Part shown: in pieces, positions 1 through 8,247 of the stretch
How positions within the stretch are numbered: position 1 is the first letter of the stretch
How the letters are laid out: every line of letters starts with the position of its first letter
Source: Pararcticibacter amylolyticus
GTDB lineage: Bacteria; Bacteroidota; Bacteroidia; Sphingobacteriales; Sphingobacteriaceae
Direction of reading: 5' to 3'
DNA length: 64,000 nt
Assembly: GCF_003130405.1 (NCBI RefSeq)
Contig: NZ_QEAS01000001.1
Coordinates: 331,314-395,313, forward strand
Made by a program: the position numbers and the translations under genes
Notes under the pieces: model-generated
Databases searched by the model: none
What the model was told of the DNA's origin: nothing
What the model saw: the letters and a program-made list of their open reading frames with translations, nothing else

Positions 1-2427
1 TATATCCTGCTGGGAAAATTTATAATACAGGGGTTGGTTCTTAGCGGCCAGAACGCTATACTCCGTTCTAAGGGAAGGGGCTCCATGACTGAAATAAAAA
101 CTGTCCCAGAATTTATTAGCAAGCTGTCCCTGTGAATAATTAAACAATTTGTAGCGCACAAAAATACAATCACCCACCTCAAGATTGGTGAATACCATCT
201 GCGTCTGGTTTACTTCAGCCGGCACTTTGCTCCCGTTTGCCTTGATCACTTCAGCATCTTCAATAATATAATTCTGCCAGTTCTTAACGCCCGCGGCATA
301 CTCCTTCCACCCTTCAATTCCGGTACTGTTCAAAATCTTCGTGAGCATGGTGTGTCTTTCTTCAGAACCTCCTCCCGGATATATGACAACCTGGGTACTT
401 TCATTCAGTACCAGGGCATTATCATCAGGATATGAAGATGCAGCAGGGGCCGCTTTTATCATCGCCTGAACATCATAAGGTTTAAAATAGTCAAATACAT
501 CTTTCTTTCCCTCAAGCTTCCTGAGCTCCCTGATAGCCAGGTAACTATTGGGATAAAGATCAAGGGCCGACTTGTACTCTGCAATCGCAGCATCCTTTTT
601 CCCCTGACTGTTGAGTAAGCGTGCAAGATCAGTGTGGTATGCGGGGATATATGGAGCTATTGCAATCGCTTTTCTCAGCATTTCCTCCGCTTTAGAGTAG
701 TTCTGCAATTGTGCGTATATATTTGATAAAGCTGTATAAATCCCAACACCTACCGGATCATTCTCTATCTCTGCAAGATATACCTTAATTCCTGCGTCCG
801 CATTTCCGGAATCAAAATACGTCTTGGCAAGAGCCTTTGCTATATCGTAATCATCGTGATCCTTCAGGTATTCTCTCAACAATGAAATTACAGCTTTATT
901 ATTCTTCCGTAAGTCGCGTTCTATTAAATATTTATATTCAATAAATGACTTATCCTGAGGATATCTACTGTAGCCATATTCTGCCAGCCGCACCAGCTCT
1001 GGTTGATTTTTATTTTTTCCGGCGAGATTAATTCTTTTTAAAAGTACCTGCCCGTCATCTTTACCGTACAATGCTTCCAGCTTATCAGTGTATTCTTCAG
1101 CCTGCTTGTAGTCGTCCTTTTCAAGTGCACTGTTATAGAAGAAATTAAGGGCCCAGGGATGTCCTGGATCAGCCATTTTAATCGCCTCGCGGGTACTTTC
1201 CAGTCCTGTTCTGTTATCGGTCTTACTAAACAGTTCCATAAAGAGAATATTCACTGCAGTACTCCCGGGATAAGAAGCTTTGAGCTTGTCGAGGACATGC
1301 CTTGCTTCAAATGTTTTATCTGCCTGCAGATAGATCTTGGCGAGGAGGATTTGATTAAGAGGATCGTCGGGACTGGCTTTCAATTTATCTTCAAAGAATT
1401 TCTCATATGCAGACTCAACTTTTTCGTTTTTATAAGGCTCTGCCGGGCTATACGCTTGAGATGAAGACTGAGATGTTAAACCAGCTACCGGATTACCCTG
1501 CTGATCTGTGAGCCTTAGCAGGAAATTAGACCTTCCTGCATAACTCTCGCCAACCTGTACCAGGATCCTGTTATACCCCTCATTCAACGTAATTTTTTGA
1601 ATATAACTATCAAGGTCATTATTTCTCTCCTCGGATTCAGATATTATCAGTTTGTCGTTTACCCAAACCTTCATAGAGCCGGAGACACCCGCCCGAAGTT
1701 CAACCTCCTGCTTTTTAGGGCTATTTACAAATGTCTGTGAGAAAACAACAGAATTCTCAAAATTAAAGTAATACGTAAAATCAAACCATTTATCCCTTCT
1801 TTGATAAGGAGGGGCGAACCACTTCACGCTGGCCCCGAACTTATTGACAAAAGAGGCATCAGGCCCGGCATTTTTAAGAGTCTGGTAGCTCTTGTCAAAA
1901 CCACAGGTTGAGATATTCTCAAATTCACCGGTAATCGCCCAGTTTTCTATAGCGCCGATCTTGCTAAACGCTTTTATCGCTTCCTCTCTTTTTTTACTGT
2001 CGGAATAAGCCTTTCCCAAACGCGACCAAGCCATTGCCCTGAGAGTACCATCAGAAGACGGATCACTGGCAAGCTGCTGGAGGAATCTGATGATTTCCTG
2101 ATTTGTTGCCGGATCATCGCTATTCAGCAGTCCCGAAAACCACAATGAAAATATATAAGGTGCAGCATTTTTCTCTTCCTGTACAAACTGCTTAAAACAG
2201 GTAAATGAATTCCCCAGGTAGGTATCGTTGGCATACAGAAGGGTGAGCCCCAGAAGAGCTTCTTTTTTTTGCTCAGGATTTTTAAGCGCCTCTGTAAACT
2301 CTGTTTTGGCCGACTGGCGGTCATTTTTCAAAAAAGCCTGCCAACCCTTGGAAACAGTAGTTTGTGCATAGCTTGTGCAGGGTAAGACTAAGAAGAAGAT
2401 ACCCAGTGATAATAAAAAAGACTTCAT
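1..2427 (-). CDS. DUF3857/transglutaminase-type TPR protein (C-terminus beyond the window)
   Basis: The frame is open from an ATG at 2427 down to base 1, giving 809 residues, and it continues past the left edge. The first 22 residues form a signal peptide ending near SYAQ, so the protein is exported, probably to the periplasm. Residues about 25-210 and 350-650 are TPR-like helical repeats; a beta-rich segment around 215-330 resembles a PA14/jelly-roll-like insert. From about residue 690 the sequence (NESTQVVIYPGGGSEERHT, then a tyrosine/phenylalanine-rich strand region) resembles the DUF3857 domain, which normally precedes a transglutaminase-like domain; that domain would lie outside the window. 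Its start is 16 bp after the alanine dehydrogenase stop, so it may be the last gene of a porX-tsaE-ald transcript. The family is common in Bacteroidota and has no established substrate. Confidence 0.72.
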   Translation of the reverse strand, partial: MKSFLLSLGIFFLVLPCTSYAQTTVSKGWQAFLKNDRQSAKTEFTEALKNPEQKKEALLGLTLLYANDTYLGNSFTCFKQFVQEEKNAAPYIFSLWFSGLLNSDDPATNQEIIRFLQQLASDPSSDGTLRAMAWSRLGKAYSDSKKREEAIKAFSKIGAIENWAITGEFENISTCGFDKSYQTLKNAGPDASFVNKFGASVKWFAPPYQRRDKWFDFTYYFNFENSVVFSQTFVNSPKKQEVELRAGVSGSMKVWVNDKLIISESEERNNDLDSYIQKITLNEGYNRILVQVGESYAGRSNFLLRLTDQQGNPVAGLTSQSSSQAYSPAEPYKNEKVESAYEKFFEDKLKASPDDPLNQILLAKIYLQADKTFEARHVLDKLKASYPGSTAVNILFMELFSKTDNRTGLESTREAIKMADPGHPWALNFFYNSALEKDDYKQAEEYTDKLEALYGKDDGQVLLKRINLAGKNKNQPELVRLAEYGYSRYPQDKSFIEYKYLIERDLRKNNKAVISLLREYLKDHDDYDIAKALAKTYFDSGNADAGIKVYLAEIENDPVGVGIYTALSNIYAQLQNYSKAEEMLRKAIAIAPYIPAYHTDLARLLNSQGKKDAAIAEYKSALDLYPNSYLAIRELRKLEGKKDVFDYFKPYDVQAMIKAAPAASSYPDDNALVLNESTQVVIYPGGGSEERHTMLTKILNSTGIEGWKEYAAGVKNWQNYIIEDAEVIKANGSKVPAEVNQTQMVFTNLEVGDCIFVRYKLFNYSQGQLANKFWDSFYFSHGAPSLRTEYSVLAAKNQPLYYKFSQQDI

Positions 2428-2443
2428 TGTGTATAAGGTCTGT

Positions 2444-3658
2444 TTAACGATGTGATATAATGAGTAATTCGAGATCTCTTGGGGGTATATTAAACCGCTC
2501 TGCCAGGTCCTTATTGGTTAAATGCCCCTGATAAAGGTATGTCGCATTACGGATGCCTGGTTTTTCCCAGATAACATTCATAATGCCGCCCATTTCTCCT
2601 ATATCCATAAGAATGGGTGTAAAAATATTAGTCAGCGCATAGGTGGCCGTACGTGCTACCCTTGAAGCAATGTTAGGCACACAGTAGTGAATAACATCAT
2701 ATTTTCTGAAAACCGGGTGAGTATGGTTGGTAATCCGGGAAGTCTCAAAACAACCTCCCTGATCAATGCTCACGTCAATGACTACTGAATTGGGCTTCAT
2801 TTTGCTTACTGTTTCTTCTGAAACAATGCATGGGCTGCGGCCGTGAGAAGAACGGATCGCACCAATCACAACATCACAGCTGGTAATGGCCTTATTCAAC
2901 ACGATAGGCTGGATCACAGAAGTAAAAACCCTGTTTCCGATATTATTCTGAAGGCGGCGCAAACGATAAATGGAACTATCAAACACCTTTACTTCAGCAC
3001 CGAGTGATATAGCCGTACGGGCTGCATATTCGCCGACCGTGCCTGCTCCCAGAATAACAATTTCTGTGGGAGGCACTCCCGTAATTCCTCCAAGCATCAA
3101 ACCTTTGCCATCGAATACATTGCTGAGGTACTCAGCAGCGATCAAGACAGACGTGGCACCAACGATCTCACTCATAGATCTTATGACCGTCAGTATCCCC
3201 CCTTCATCCCTTAAGTACTCATACGATAATGCAGTGATCTTCTTTTTCATCATGGCCTCCAGGCTTTCCGCCTTAAGAGAACCCATTTGCAAAGTAGAAA
3301 AAAGCACCTGGTAGGGCTTCATCATCGATATTTCTTCCTGTGTAGGAGGTCCGATCTTGATAATGATATCCGTCTTGAATATTTCCTTTTTATCATAAAT
3401 GATCCGGGCACCCTGCTCGCTATAGTCCTTGTCAGAAAAATTTGCTCCGGCACCTGCTCCTGTCTCTATCATTACCTGGTGTCCGTTGTTCACCAAAAGC
3501 GCAACAGAAAGAGGCGTTAAGGCAATACGGTTCTCCTGGAAAGAAGTTTCTTTGGGGATACCTATAAAAATGCTGTTTTTTCTGGTCTTGATTTCCAGCA
3601 TTGCCTCCTGCGGCTGTATCATAGCTTGCTTTGCAATGTCAGATAGTTCATTTATCAT
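2444..3658 (-). CDS. ald: Alanine dehydrogenase (AlaDH/PNT family)
   Basis: This 404-residue protein matches the NAD-dependent alanine dehydrogenase/transhydrogenase family, which interconverts L-alanine and pyruvate plus ammonia in the cytoplasm. The AlaDH/PNT N-terminal domain begins near residue 30 with GIPKE and continues with ENRIALTP and an ETGAGAGA motif. The Rossmann NAD-binding fold carries VILGAGTVGEYAA at residues about 201-213, followed by an acidic residue at the end of beta-2 (KVFD). The length is slightly above the usual 370 because of a roughly 25-residue N-terminal extension, typical of the Bacteroidota branch. That branch is more divergent than the Bacillus enzyme, so a related NAD-linked activity cannot be excluded. 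The gene lies 61 bp downstream of tsaE and 16 bp upstream of the DUF3857 gene. Confidence 0.85.
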   Translation of the reverse strand: MINELSDIAKQAMIQPQEAMLEIKTRKNSIFIGIPKETSFQENRIALTPLSVALLVNNGHQVMIETGAGAGANFSDKDYSEQGARIIYDKKEIFKTDIIIKIGPPTQEEISMMKPYQVLFSTLQMGSLKAESLEAMMKKKITALSYEYLRDEGGILTVIRSMSEIVGATSVLIAAEYLSNVFDGKGLMLGGITGVPPTEIVILGAGTVGEYAARTAISLGAEVKVFDSSIYRLRRLQNNIGNRVFTSVIQPIVLNKAITSCDVVIGAIRSSHGRSPCIVSEETVSKMKPNSVVIDVSIDQGGCFETSRITNHTHPVFRKYDVIHYCVPNIASRVARTATYALTNIFTPILMDIGEMGGIMNVIWEKPGIRNATYLYQGHLTNKDLAERFNIPPRDLELLIISHR

Positions 3659-3719
3659 CAGATCAGGTCAATTTGAACAGAATTTTAGATTCTGCGTTTA
3701 AAGTTACCAAAAAAATCGT

Positions 3720-4142
3720 TTAATGTTTACCTGCGGCGATATGTCTTGATGTCTCTCCCAGGGATGCTATATTCACTTTTACATGATGATCGGGAATAAG
3801 GCCTGGAATCTTTTCGGGCCATTCGACAAAACAATAGTTGCCCGAATAAAAATAATCCTCATATCCGAGATCAAGTGCTTCCGTTTCATTTTTGAGCCTG
3901 TAAAAGTCAAAATGAAAGATCACTCCTGCATCCGACTCATACTCATTGACAATGGAAAAGGTTGGGCTCGAAACGGTTCTCTTCACACCGAGGATGCGGC
4001 ACATCTCCTTAATTAAAGTGGTCTTGCCGGCTCCCATATCACCGAAAAAAAGAAATATGCGCTCATCTGCGGCAAATGAGATGAGTTTTTCAGCCACTCC
4101 CGGCAATTCTTCCAGACTAGAAATTCCAGATTCCATATACAA
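3720..4142 (-). CDS. tsaE: tRNA threonylcarbamoyladenosine biosynthesis ATPase TsaE
   Basis: TsaE is the small ATPase that works with TsaB/TsaD to make the t6A modification at position 37 of ANN-decoding tRNAs. The 140-residue length is typical. A Walker A P-loop, GDMGAGKTT, sits at residues 34-42. It is followed by the family signature SPTFSIVNEY and a HFDFYRL segment, with FVEWPEKI near the C-terminus. The gene is 79 bp downstream of porX on the same strand and probably cotranscribed with it. Confidence 0.92.
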   Translation of the reverse strand: MYMESGISSLEELPGVAEKLISFAADERIFLFFGDMGAGKTTLIKEMCRILGVKRTVSSPTFSIVNEYESDAGVIFHFDFYRLKNETEALDLGYEDYFYSGNYCFVEWPEKIPGLIPDHHVKVNIASLGETSRHIAAGKH

Positions 4143-4221
4143 AGATAGTTAAAGTTAAGAACCGGGAATTAAGAGCTGCTGGTTTCTTATTCCTGATTCT
4201 TATCTTCTTAGTCTTATATGC

Positions 4222-5775
4222 CTACCGCGGGCTATACGAAACATACGGAACGATCATCTCTTCTAAAGAAATTCCCCCGTGTTGAAAGGTCTCATTATAA
4301 TAATTAACAAAGTGATTGTAATTATTCGGATAAACGAAATAGCTGTCCTCTTTCGCGAAAATAAAACTTGAACTGACATGAAGTTTCGGCAATAAAGCTT
4401 CATGAGGGTTTTTAATGTGAAAGACTTCTTTAGGAGTAAAATTGAGATTCTTTCCCTGTTTATAACGAAGATTTGTATTTGTATTCCGGTCTCCAATGAC
4501 TTTGCTTGGATGCTTTACCCGGATCGTACCATGGTCGGTGGTTATGACAAGCTTTACATTCTTTTGAGCGAGCTTTTTGAGCAGCTCAAGCAGGGGAGAA
4601 TGTATAAACCAGGATAATGTCAGTGACCTGTAGGCTGCTTCATCATTCGCCAGTTCCCTGATCATGGCCATATCGGTCCTGGCGTGCGACAACATGTCAA
4701 CAAAATTATACACGATGACATTGAGTTCATTTCCCATAAGGTTGTTGAAATTGTCGACAAGCTCTTTTCCTTGTTCATAAGTCAGGATCTTGTTATAAGA
4801 ATGTTTTAACTCCCTTCGTGCAACCCTTTGTACCTGATCGGCCAGAAACTGTTCTTCAAATAAGTTCTTTCCCCCCTCATCTTCGTCATTCTGCCACATC
4901 GACGGATATCGTTTCTCCATATCAAGGGGCAATAGACCGGAAAAGATCGCATTCCTTGCATATTGTGTTGCCGTAGGCAGTATGCTGTAATAAGTATCTT
5001 CCTCGTCTGCCCTAAAATTCTCGGTTATAATCGAGTTGATCACCTTCCATTGATCATAGCGTAAGTTATCTATGAGAATAAAAAATGTAGGCTTCGACGT
5101 TTCCAGCGAAGGAAACAATTTCCGCCTGAGTAACTGATGCGACATAACCGGCCCTTCATCCGGGTTTTTTATCCAGCTGAGATAATTCTTTTCAATGAAT
5201 TTTGAGAACTGAACATTTGCCTCCGCCTTCTGCATAGTCAGAATCTCATGCATTCCTGCATCCTCAAGCTTCTCAAGCGACAATTCCCAAAAGACCAGTT
5301 TCTTATAAATTTCTACCCATTCGGTAAAATTCAGGTTGTCATTCAGCGTCATGCCCAGGTTACGGAAGTCCTGCTGATAGGCCATGGATGTTTTCTCGCT
5401 GATCAGCCTTTTATTTTCAGTCAGCTTCTTGATGGTCAACTGGATTTGCCGTGGATTTACCGGCTTGATCAGATAATCGTCAATCTTTGAACCGATTGCA
5501 TCTTCCATAAGATATTCTTCTTCGTTCTTCGTTATGAGAACTATCGGAATGTCGGGATTCAGGTTTTTGATTTCGGCAAGCGTTTCGAGGCCTGTAAGCC
5601 CAGGCATGTTTTCATCAAGAAATATGATATCAAAATATCCCTCTTTAAAAGCCTCGACAGCATCACGCCCGTTAGTTACCGTTTTTACTTCGTATCCCTT
5701 TTCTTTGAGAAACATTATATGGGGCTTTAAAAAGTCTATTTCATCATCTGCCCATAATATTGTGGTTTCCTGCAT
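4222..5775 (-). CDS. porX: PorX-type response regulator with PglZ/alkaline-phosphatase-like output domain
   Basis: The 517 residues match the size and layout of Porphyromonas gingivalis PorX, the response regulator linked to the type IX secretion system. Residues 1-120 are a CheY-like receiver with the acidic pair D10/D11, phospho-acceptor D54 in FLDENMPG, T82 and K104 in YLIKP. The remainder is a PglZ-domain phosphatase of the alkaline phosphatase superfamily; FILIDNLRYDQW and VITTDHGTIRVKHP hold likely metal-binding aspartate and histidine residues. PorX homologues hydrolyse cyclic and linear oligonucleotides in published work. No histidine kinase is adjacent. The gene is divergent from the HD hydrolase gene, and the 104 bp between them carry both promoters. 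Confidence 0.9.
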   Translation of the reverse strand: MQETTILWADDEIDFLKPHIMFLKEKGYEVKTVTNGRDAVEAFKEGYFDIIFLDENMPGLTGLETLAEIKNLNPDIPIVLITKNEEEYLMEDAIGSKIDDYLIKPVNPRQIQLTIKKLTENKRLISEKTSMAYQQDFRNLGMTLNDNLNFTEWVEIYKKLVFWELSLEKLEDAGMHEILTMQKAEANVQFSKFIEKNYLSWIKNPDEGPVMSHQLLRRKLFPSLETSKPTFFILIDNLRYDQWKVINSIITENFRADEEDTYYSILPTATQYARNAIFSGLLPLDMEKRYPSMWQNDEDEGGKNLFEEQFLADQVQRVARRELKHSYNKILTYEQGKELVDNFNNLMGNELNVIVYNFVDMLSHARTDMAMIRELANDEAAYRSLTLSWFIHSPLLELLKKLAQKNVKLVITTDHGTIRVKHPSKVIGDRNTNTNLRYKQGKNLNFTPKEVFHIKNPHEALLPKLHVSSSFIFAKEDSYFVYPNNYNHFVNYYNETFQHGGISLEEMIVPYVSYSPR

Positions 5776-5836
5776 TTCTATTTAATAATTATGTGGGTTA
5801 TTTTATTTTAACAACTTATAACAATAATACATGTTT

Positions 5837-5863
5837 TTGTATTAGGGAATTTTAACAATTTTG
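5837..5863 (+). promoter_or_regulatory. Probable promoter of the HD hydrolase gene
   Basis: A TTG (5837-5839) followed after 16 bp by CAATTTTG (5856-5863) matches 7 of 8 positions of the Bacteroidota -7 box TAnnTTTG with a -33 TTG. The predicted transcript starts about 12 nt before the TTG start codon at 5880. Confidence 0.45.
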
Positions 5864-5879
5864 CAGAGGGGACATTAAC

Positions 5880-7112
5880 TTGAACAAGAAAAAAATAATT
5901 AACGATCCGGTTTACGGTTTTATTACAATACCAGCGGGCCTCATATTTGATTTAATTGAGCATCCTTATTTCCAGCGGCTACGCAATATCAAACAGATGG
6001 GAATGGCTTACCTGGTATACCCGGGAGCGATTCATACACGTTTCCACCATGCTATTGGCGCTATGCATCTTATGGGAATGGCGATTGAAACACTGAGAGG
6101 GAAGGGACACGAGATCACCGTGGAAGAGGAAGAAGCTGCTAATGTGGCAATCCTGCTGCATGATATCGGTCATGGCCCGTTCTCTCATGCGCTGGAGCAT
6201 ACCATCGTGGAAGGAATTTCGCATGAACATATTTCTTCACTTCTGATGAATAACCTGAACCGGCAATTCGGCAATAAACTTGAACTGGCCCTTGAAGTCT
6301 TCAATAACCGGTATCATAAACCGTTCCTCCATCAGTTGGTATCAAGTCAGCTTGACTGCGACAGGATGGATTACCTGAGCAGAGACAGTTTCTTCACGGG
6401 GGTTTCGGAAGGTATAATTGGTTTTGACAGGATTATAAAAATGCTGAATGTATCTGACGGGCAGCTTGTTGTTGAGGAAAAAGCCATTTATTCAATTGAA
6501 AAATTCCTCATTGCCAGAAGGCTGATGTACTGGCAGGTATATCTTCATAAAACATCCGTATCTGCGGAACACATGTTGGTTAATATCCTGAAGAGGGCAA
6601 AGTTTCTTGCCTCTCACGGAGAAGATTTATTTGCGACACCTAATTTTCGTCATTTCCTGGTAAAGTCTGTCACGAAGAAGGATTTTGAAGAAGACCCGGT
6701 GCATCTGGAATGTTTTTCATCACTGGATGATTACGACATCTATACATCTATTAAGGTATGGGCAGGAGCGGATGATTTCGTTCTTTCCTATCTATGTAAA
6801 AGTTTACTAAGCAGATCTCTTTATAAAACAGAGATGACGAATGATCTTCCGGATGAAGGCAAGATAACAGAGTTGCGGACCATGGCAAAGAATCTTTATC
6901 CGGTTACCGAAGCGGAAACAAGTTATTTTGTTTTTGCAGACACTGTTATAAATAATGCATATAAAGTGGGTGACGGGAATATTTACATTTTAACGAAAGA
7001 CGTATCCGTTAAAGACATAACGGGGGCATCCGATAATTCTACACTGGAAGCTCTTGCACAAACGGTAAAAAAACACATTCTTTGCTATACAAAGGAATTA
7101 AAATCAGTGTGA
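5880..7112 (+). CDS. HD-domain metal-dependent phosphohydrolase (dNTPase/YdhJ-like)
   Basis: This is a 410-residue cytoplasmic HD-superfamily protein. The metal-binding residues are visible as H in FHHAIGAMHLM, the HD pair in LLHDIGHGPFSHALEH, and a later D in SQLDCDRMDYL, the arrangement of dGTPase-like and SAMHD1-like hydrolases. The N-terminal DPVYGFITIP and LIEHPYFQRLRNIKQMG segments are also typical of this family. Substrates are likely deoxynucleoside triphosphates or another nucleotide; the sequence cannot decide. The start is a TTG at 5880 because no in-frame ATG precedes the conserved N-terminus. It is separated by 77 bp from lpxD, which has its own promoter. Confidence 0.82.
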   Translation: MNKKKIINDPVYGFITIPAGLIFDLIEHPYFQRLRNIKQMGMAYLVYPGAIHTRFHHAIGAMHLMGMAIETLRGKGHEITVEEEEAANVAILLHDIGHGPFSHALEHTIVEGISHEHISSLLMNNLNRQFGNKLELALEVFNNRYHKPFLHQLVSSQLDCDRMDYLSRDSFFTGVSEGIIGFDRIIKMLNVSDGQLVVEEKAIYSIEKFLIARRLMYWQVYLHKTSVSAEHMLVNILKRAKFLASHGEDLFATPNFRHFLVKSVTKKDFEEDPVHLECFSSLDDYDIYTSIKVWAGADDFVLSYLCKSLLSRSLYKTEMTNDLPDEGKITELRTMAKNLYPVTEAETSYFVFADTVINNAYKVGDGNIYILTKDVSVKDITGASDNSTLEALAQTVKKHILCYTKELKSV

Positions 7113-7155
7113 TTTAACTGAGTTTAAGCCCGGTAAGAACTAATATTTTTCAAAT

Positions 7156-7185
7156 TTGTTCATAAACTAATAACATATAAATTTG
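7156..7185 (+). promoter_or_regulatory. lpxD promoter, -33 TTG and perfect -7 box
   Basis: TTG at 7156-7158, 19 bp of spacer, then TAAATTTG at 7178-7185, a perfect match to TAnnTTTG. The lpxD ATG at 7190 begins only 5 nt after the box, so the predicted transcription start coincides with the start codon, suggesting a leaderless lpxD-lpxC/fabZ-lpxA mRNA. Confidence 0.65.
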
Positions 7186-7189
7186 CCCG

Positions 7190-8221
7190 ATGCAATTTAC
7201 TGCCCAACAGATCGGAATTTTACTGAATGGAAATGTGGATGGAAATCCGGACGTTACAGTAAATGAGCTGGCCAAAATTGAAGAAGCCGGTACGGGTTCC
7301 CTCTCATTTCTTGCCAATCCAAAATACGAGTCGTTCTTATATCAAACTAACGCTTCGATCGTGATTGTTGGCGAGGATTTCGTCCCATCTTCAGAAGTAA
7401 ATGCTACCCTGGTAAGGGTAAAGGACCCATATAGTGCTTTTTCCATTTTACTGGAGAAATATAACACTATTAAACTGAACAAGGTTGGGATAGAGCAGCC
7501 ATCTTTTGTTCATCCTTCTGCAAGAATCGGAAAAGATGCCTATATAGGAGCATTCGCTTATATCGGAGCAGGTGCAATTGTGGGCGATAATTGTAAGATC
7601 TATCCCCAGACCTACATCGGAGACAATGCAGAAGTCGGTGATGATTGTACGTTTTTCCCGGGGGTAAAGATTTACCATGATTGCAAAATAGGATCACGCG
7701 TTGTCATTCATGCTGGTTCTGTTATCGGGAGCGACGGATTCGGCTTTGCGCCTCAGGCCGACGGCAGTTATAATAAGATCAGCCAGATTGGGAATGTAAT
7801 TATAGAAGACGATGTAGAAATTGGTGCGAACTCCTCTATCGATCGTGCCACTATGGGTTCAACCATCATACGGCAGGGAGTAAAACTGGATAATCTCATT
7901 CAGATAGCTCATAACGCTGAGATTGGAAAGAACACTGTCATTGCTGCCCAAACAGGCGTTTCCGGCAGTTCGAAGATAGGAGAACAGTGTATCATTGGCG
8001 GACAGGTAGGAATTGTCGGTCACATCTCGGTAGCTAAAGGCAGCCAGATCCAGGCCCAATCCGGTGTAAACCGATCAATTGAGGAAGAAGGAAAGAAGTG
8101 GGCAGGAACGCCATTTTCCAGCTATACCAATCAGATGCGTGCACAGGTCATCTTCAACAGGCTTCCAGACCTGGAACGAAAACTGGAACAACTTGAAAAA
8201 GCACTCAAAGACAAACTTTAA
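7190..8221 (+). CDS. lpxD: UDP-3-O-acylglucosamine N-acyltransferase LpxD
   Basis: LpxD transfers the second 3-hydroxyacyl chain onto UDP-3-O-acyl-glucosamine in lipid A synthesis. The 343 residues contain the N-terminal uridine-binding domain (residues 1-100, with GSLSFLANPKYE) and then a left-handed beta-helix of hexapeptide repeats (IGKDAYIGAFAYIGAG and onwards). The catalytic-histidine region is present as IQIAHNAEIG, and GSDGFGFAP is a family signature. The C-terminal helix (LPDLERKLEQLEKALK) completes the trimer-forming end. The start aligns with known LpxD N-termini. It is the first gene of lpxD-lpxC/fabZ-lpxA. Confidence 0.95.
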   Translation: MQFTAQQIGILLNGNVDGNPDVTVNELAKIEEAGTGSLSFLANPKYESFLYQTNASIVIVGEDFVPSSEVNATLVRVKDPYSAFSILLEKYNTIKLNKVGIEQPSFVHPSARIGKDAYIGAFAYIGAGAIVGDNCKIYPQTYIGDNAEVGDDCTFFPGVKIYHDCKIGSRVVIHAGSVIGSDGFGFAPQADGSYNKISQIGNVIIEDDVEIGANSSIDRATMGSTIIRQGVKLDNLIQIAHNAEIGKNTVIAAQTGVSGSSKIGEQCIIGGQVGIVGHISVAKGSQIQAQSGVNRSIEEEGKKWAGTPFSSYTNQMRAQVIFNRLPDLERKLEQLEKALKDKL

Positions 8222-8247
8222 AAAATAGTTGATACATGCATCAGGAC

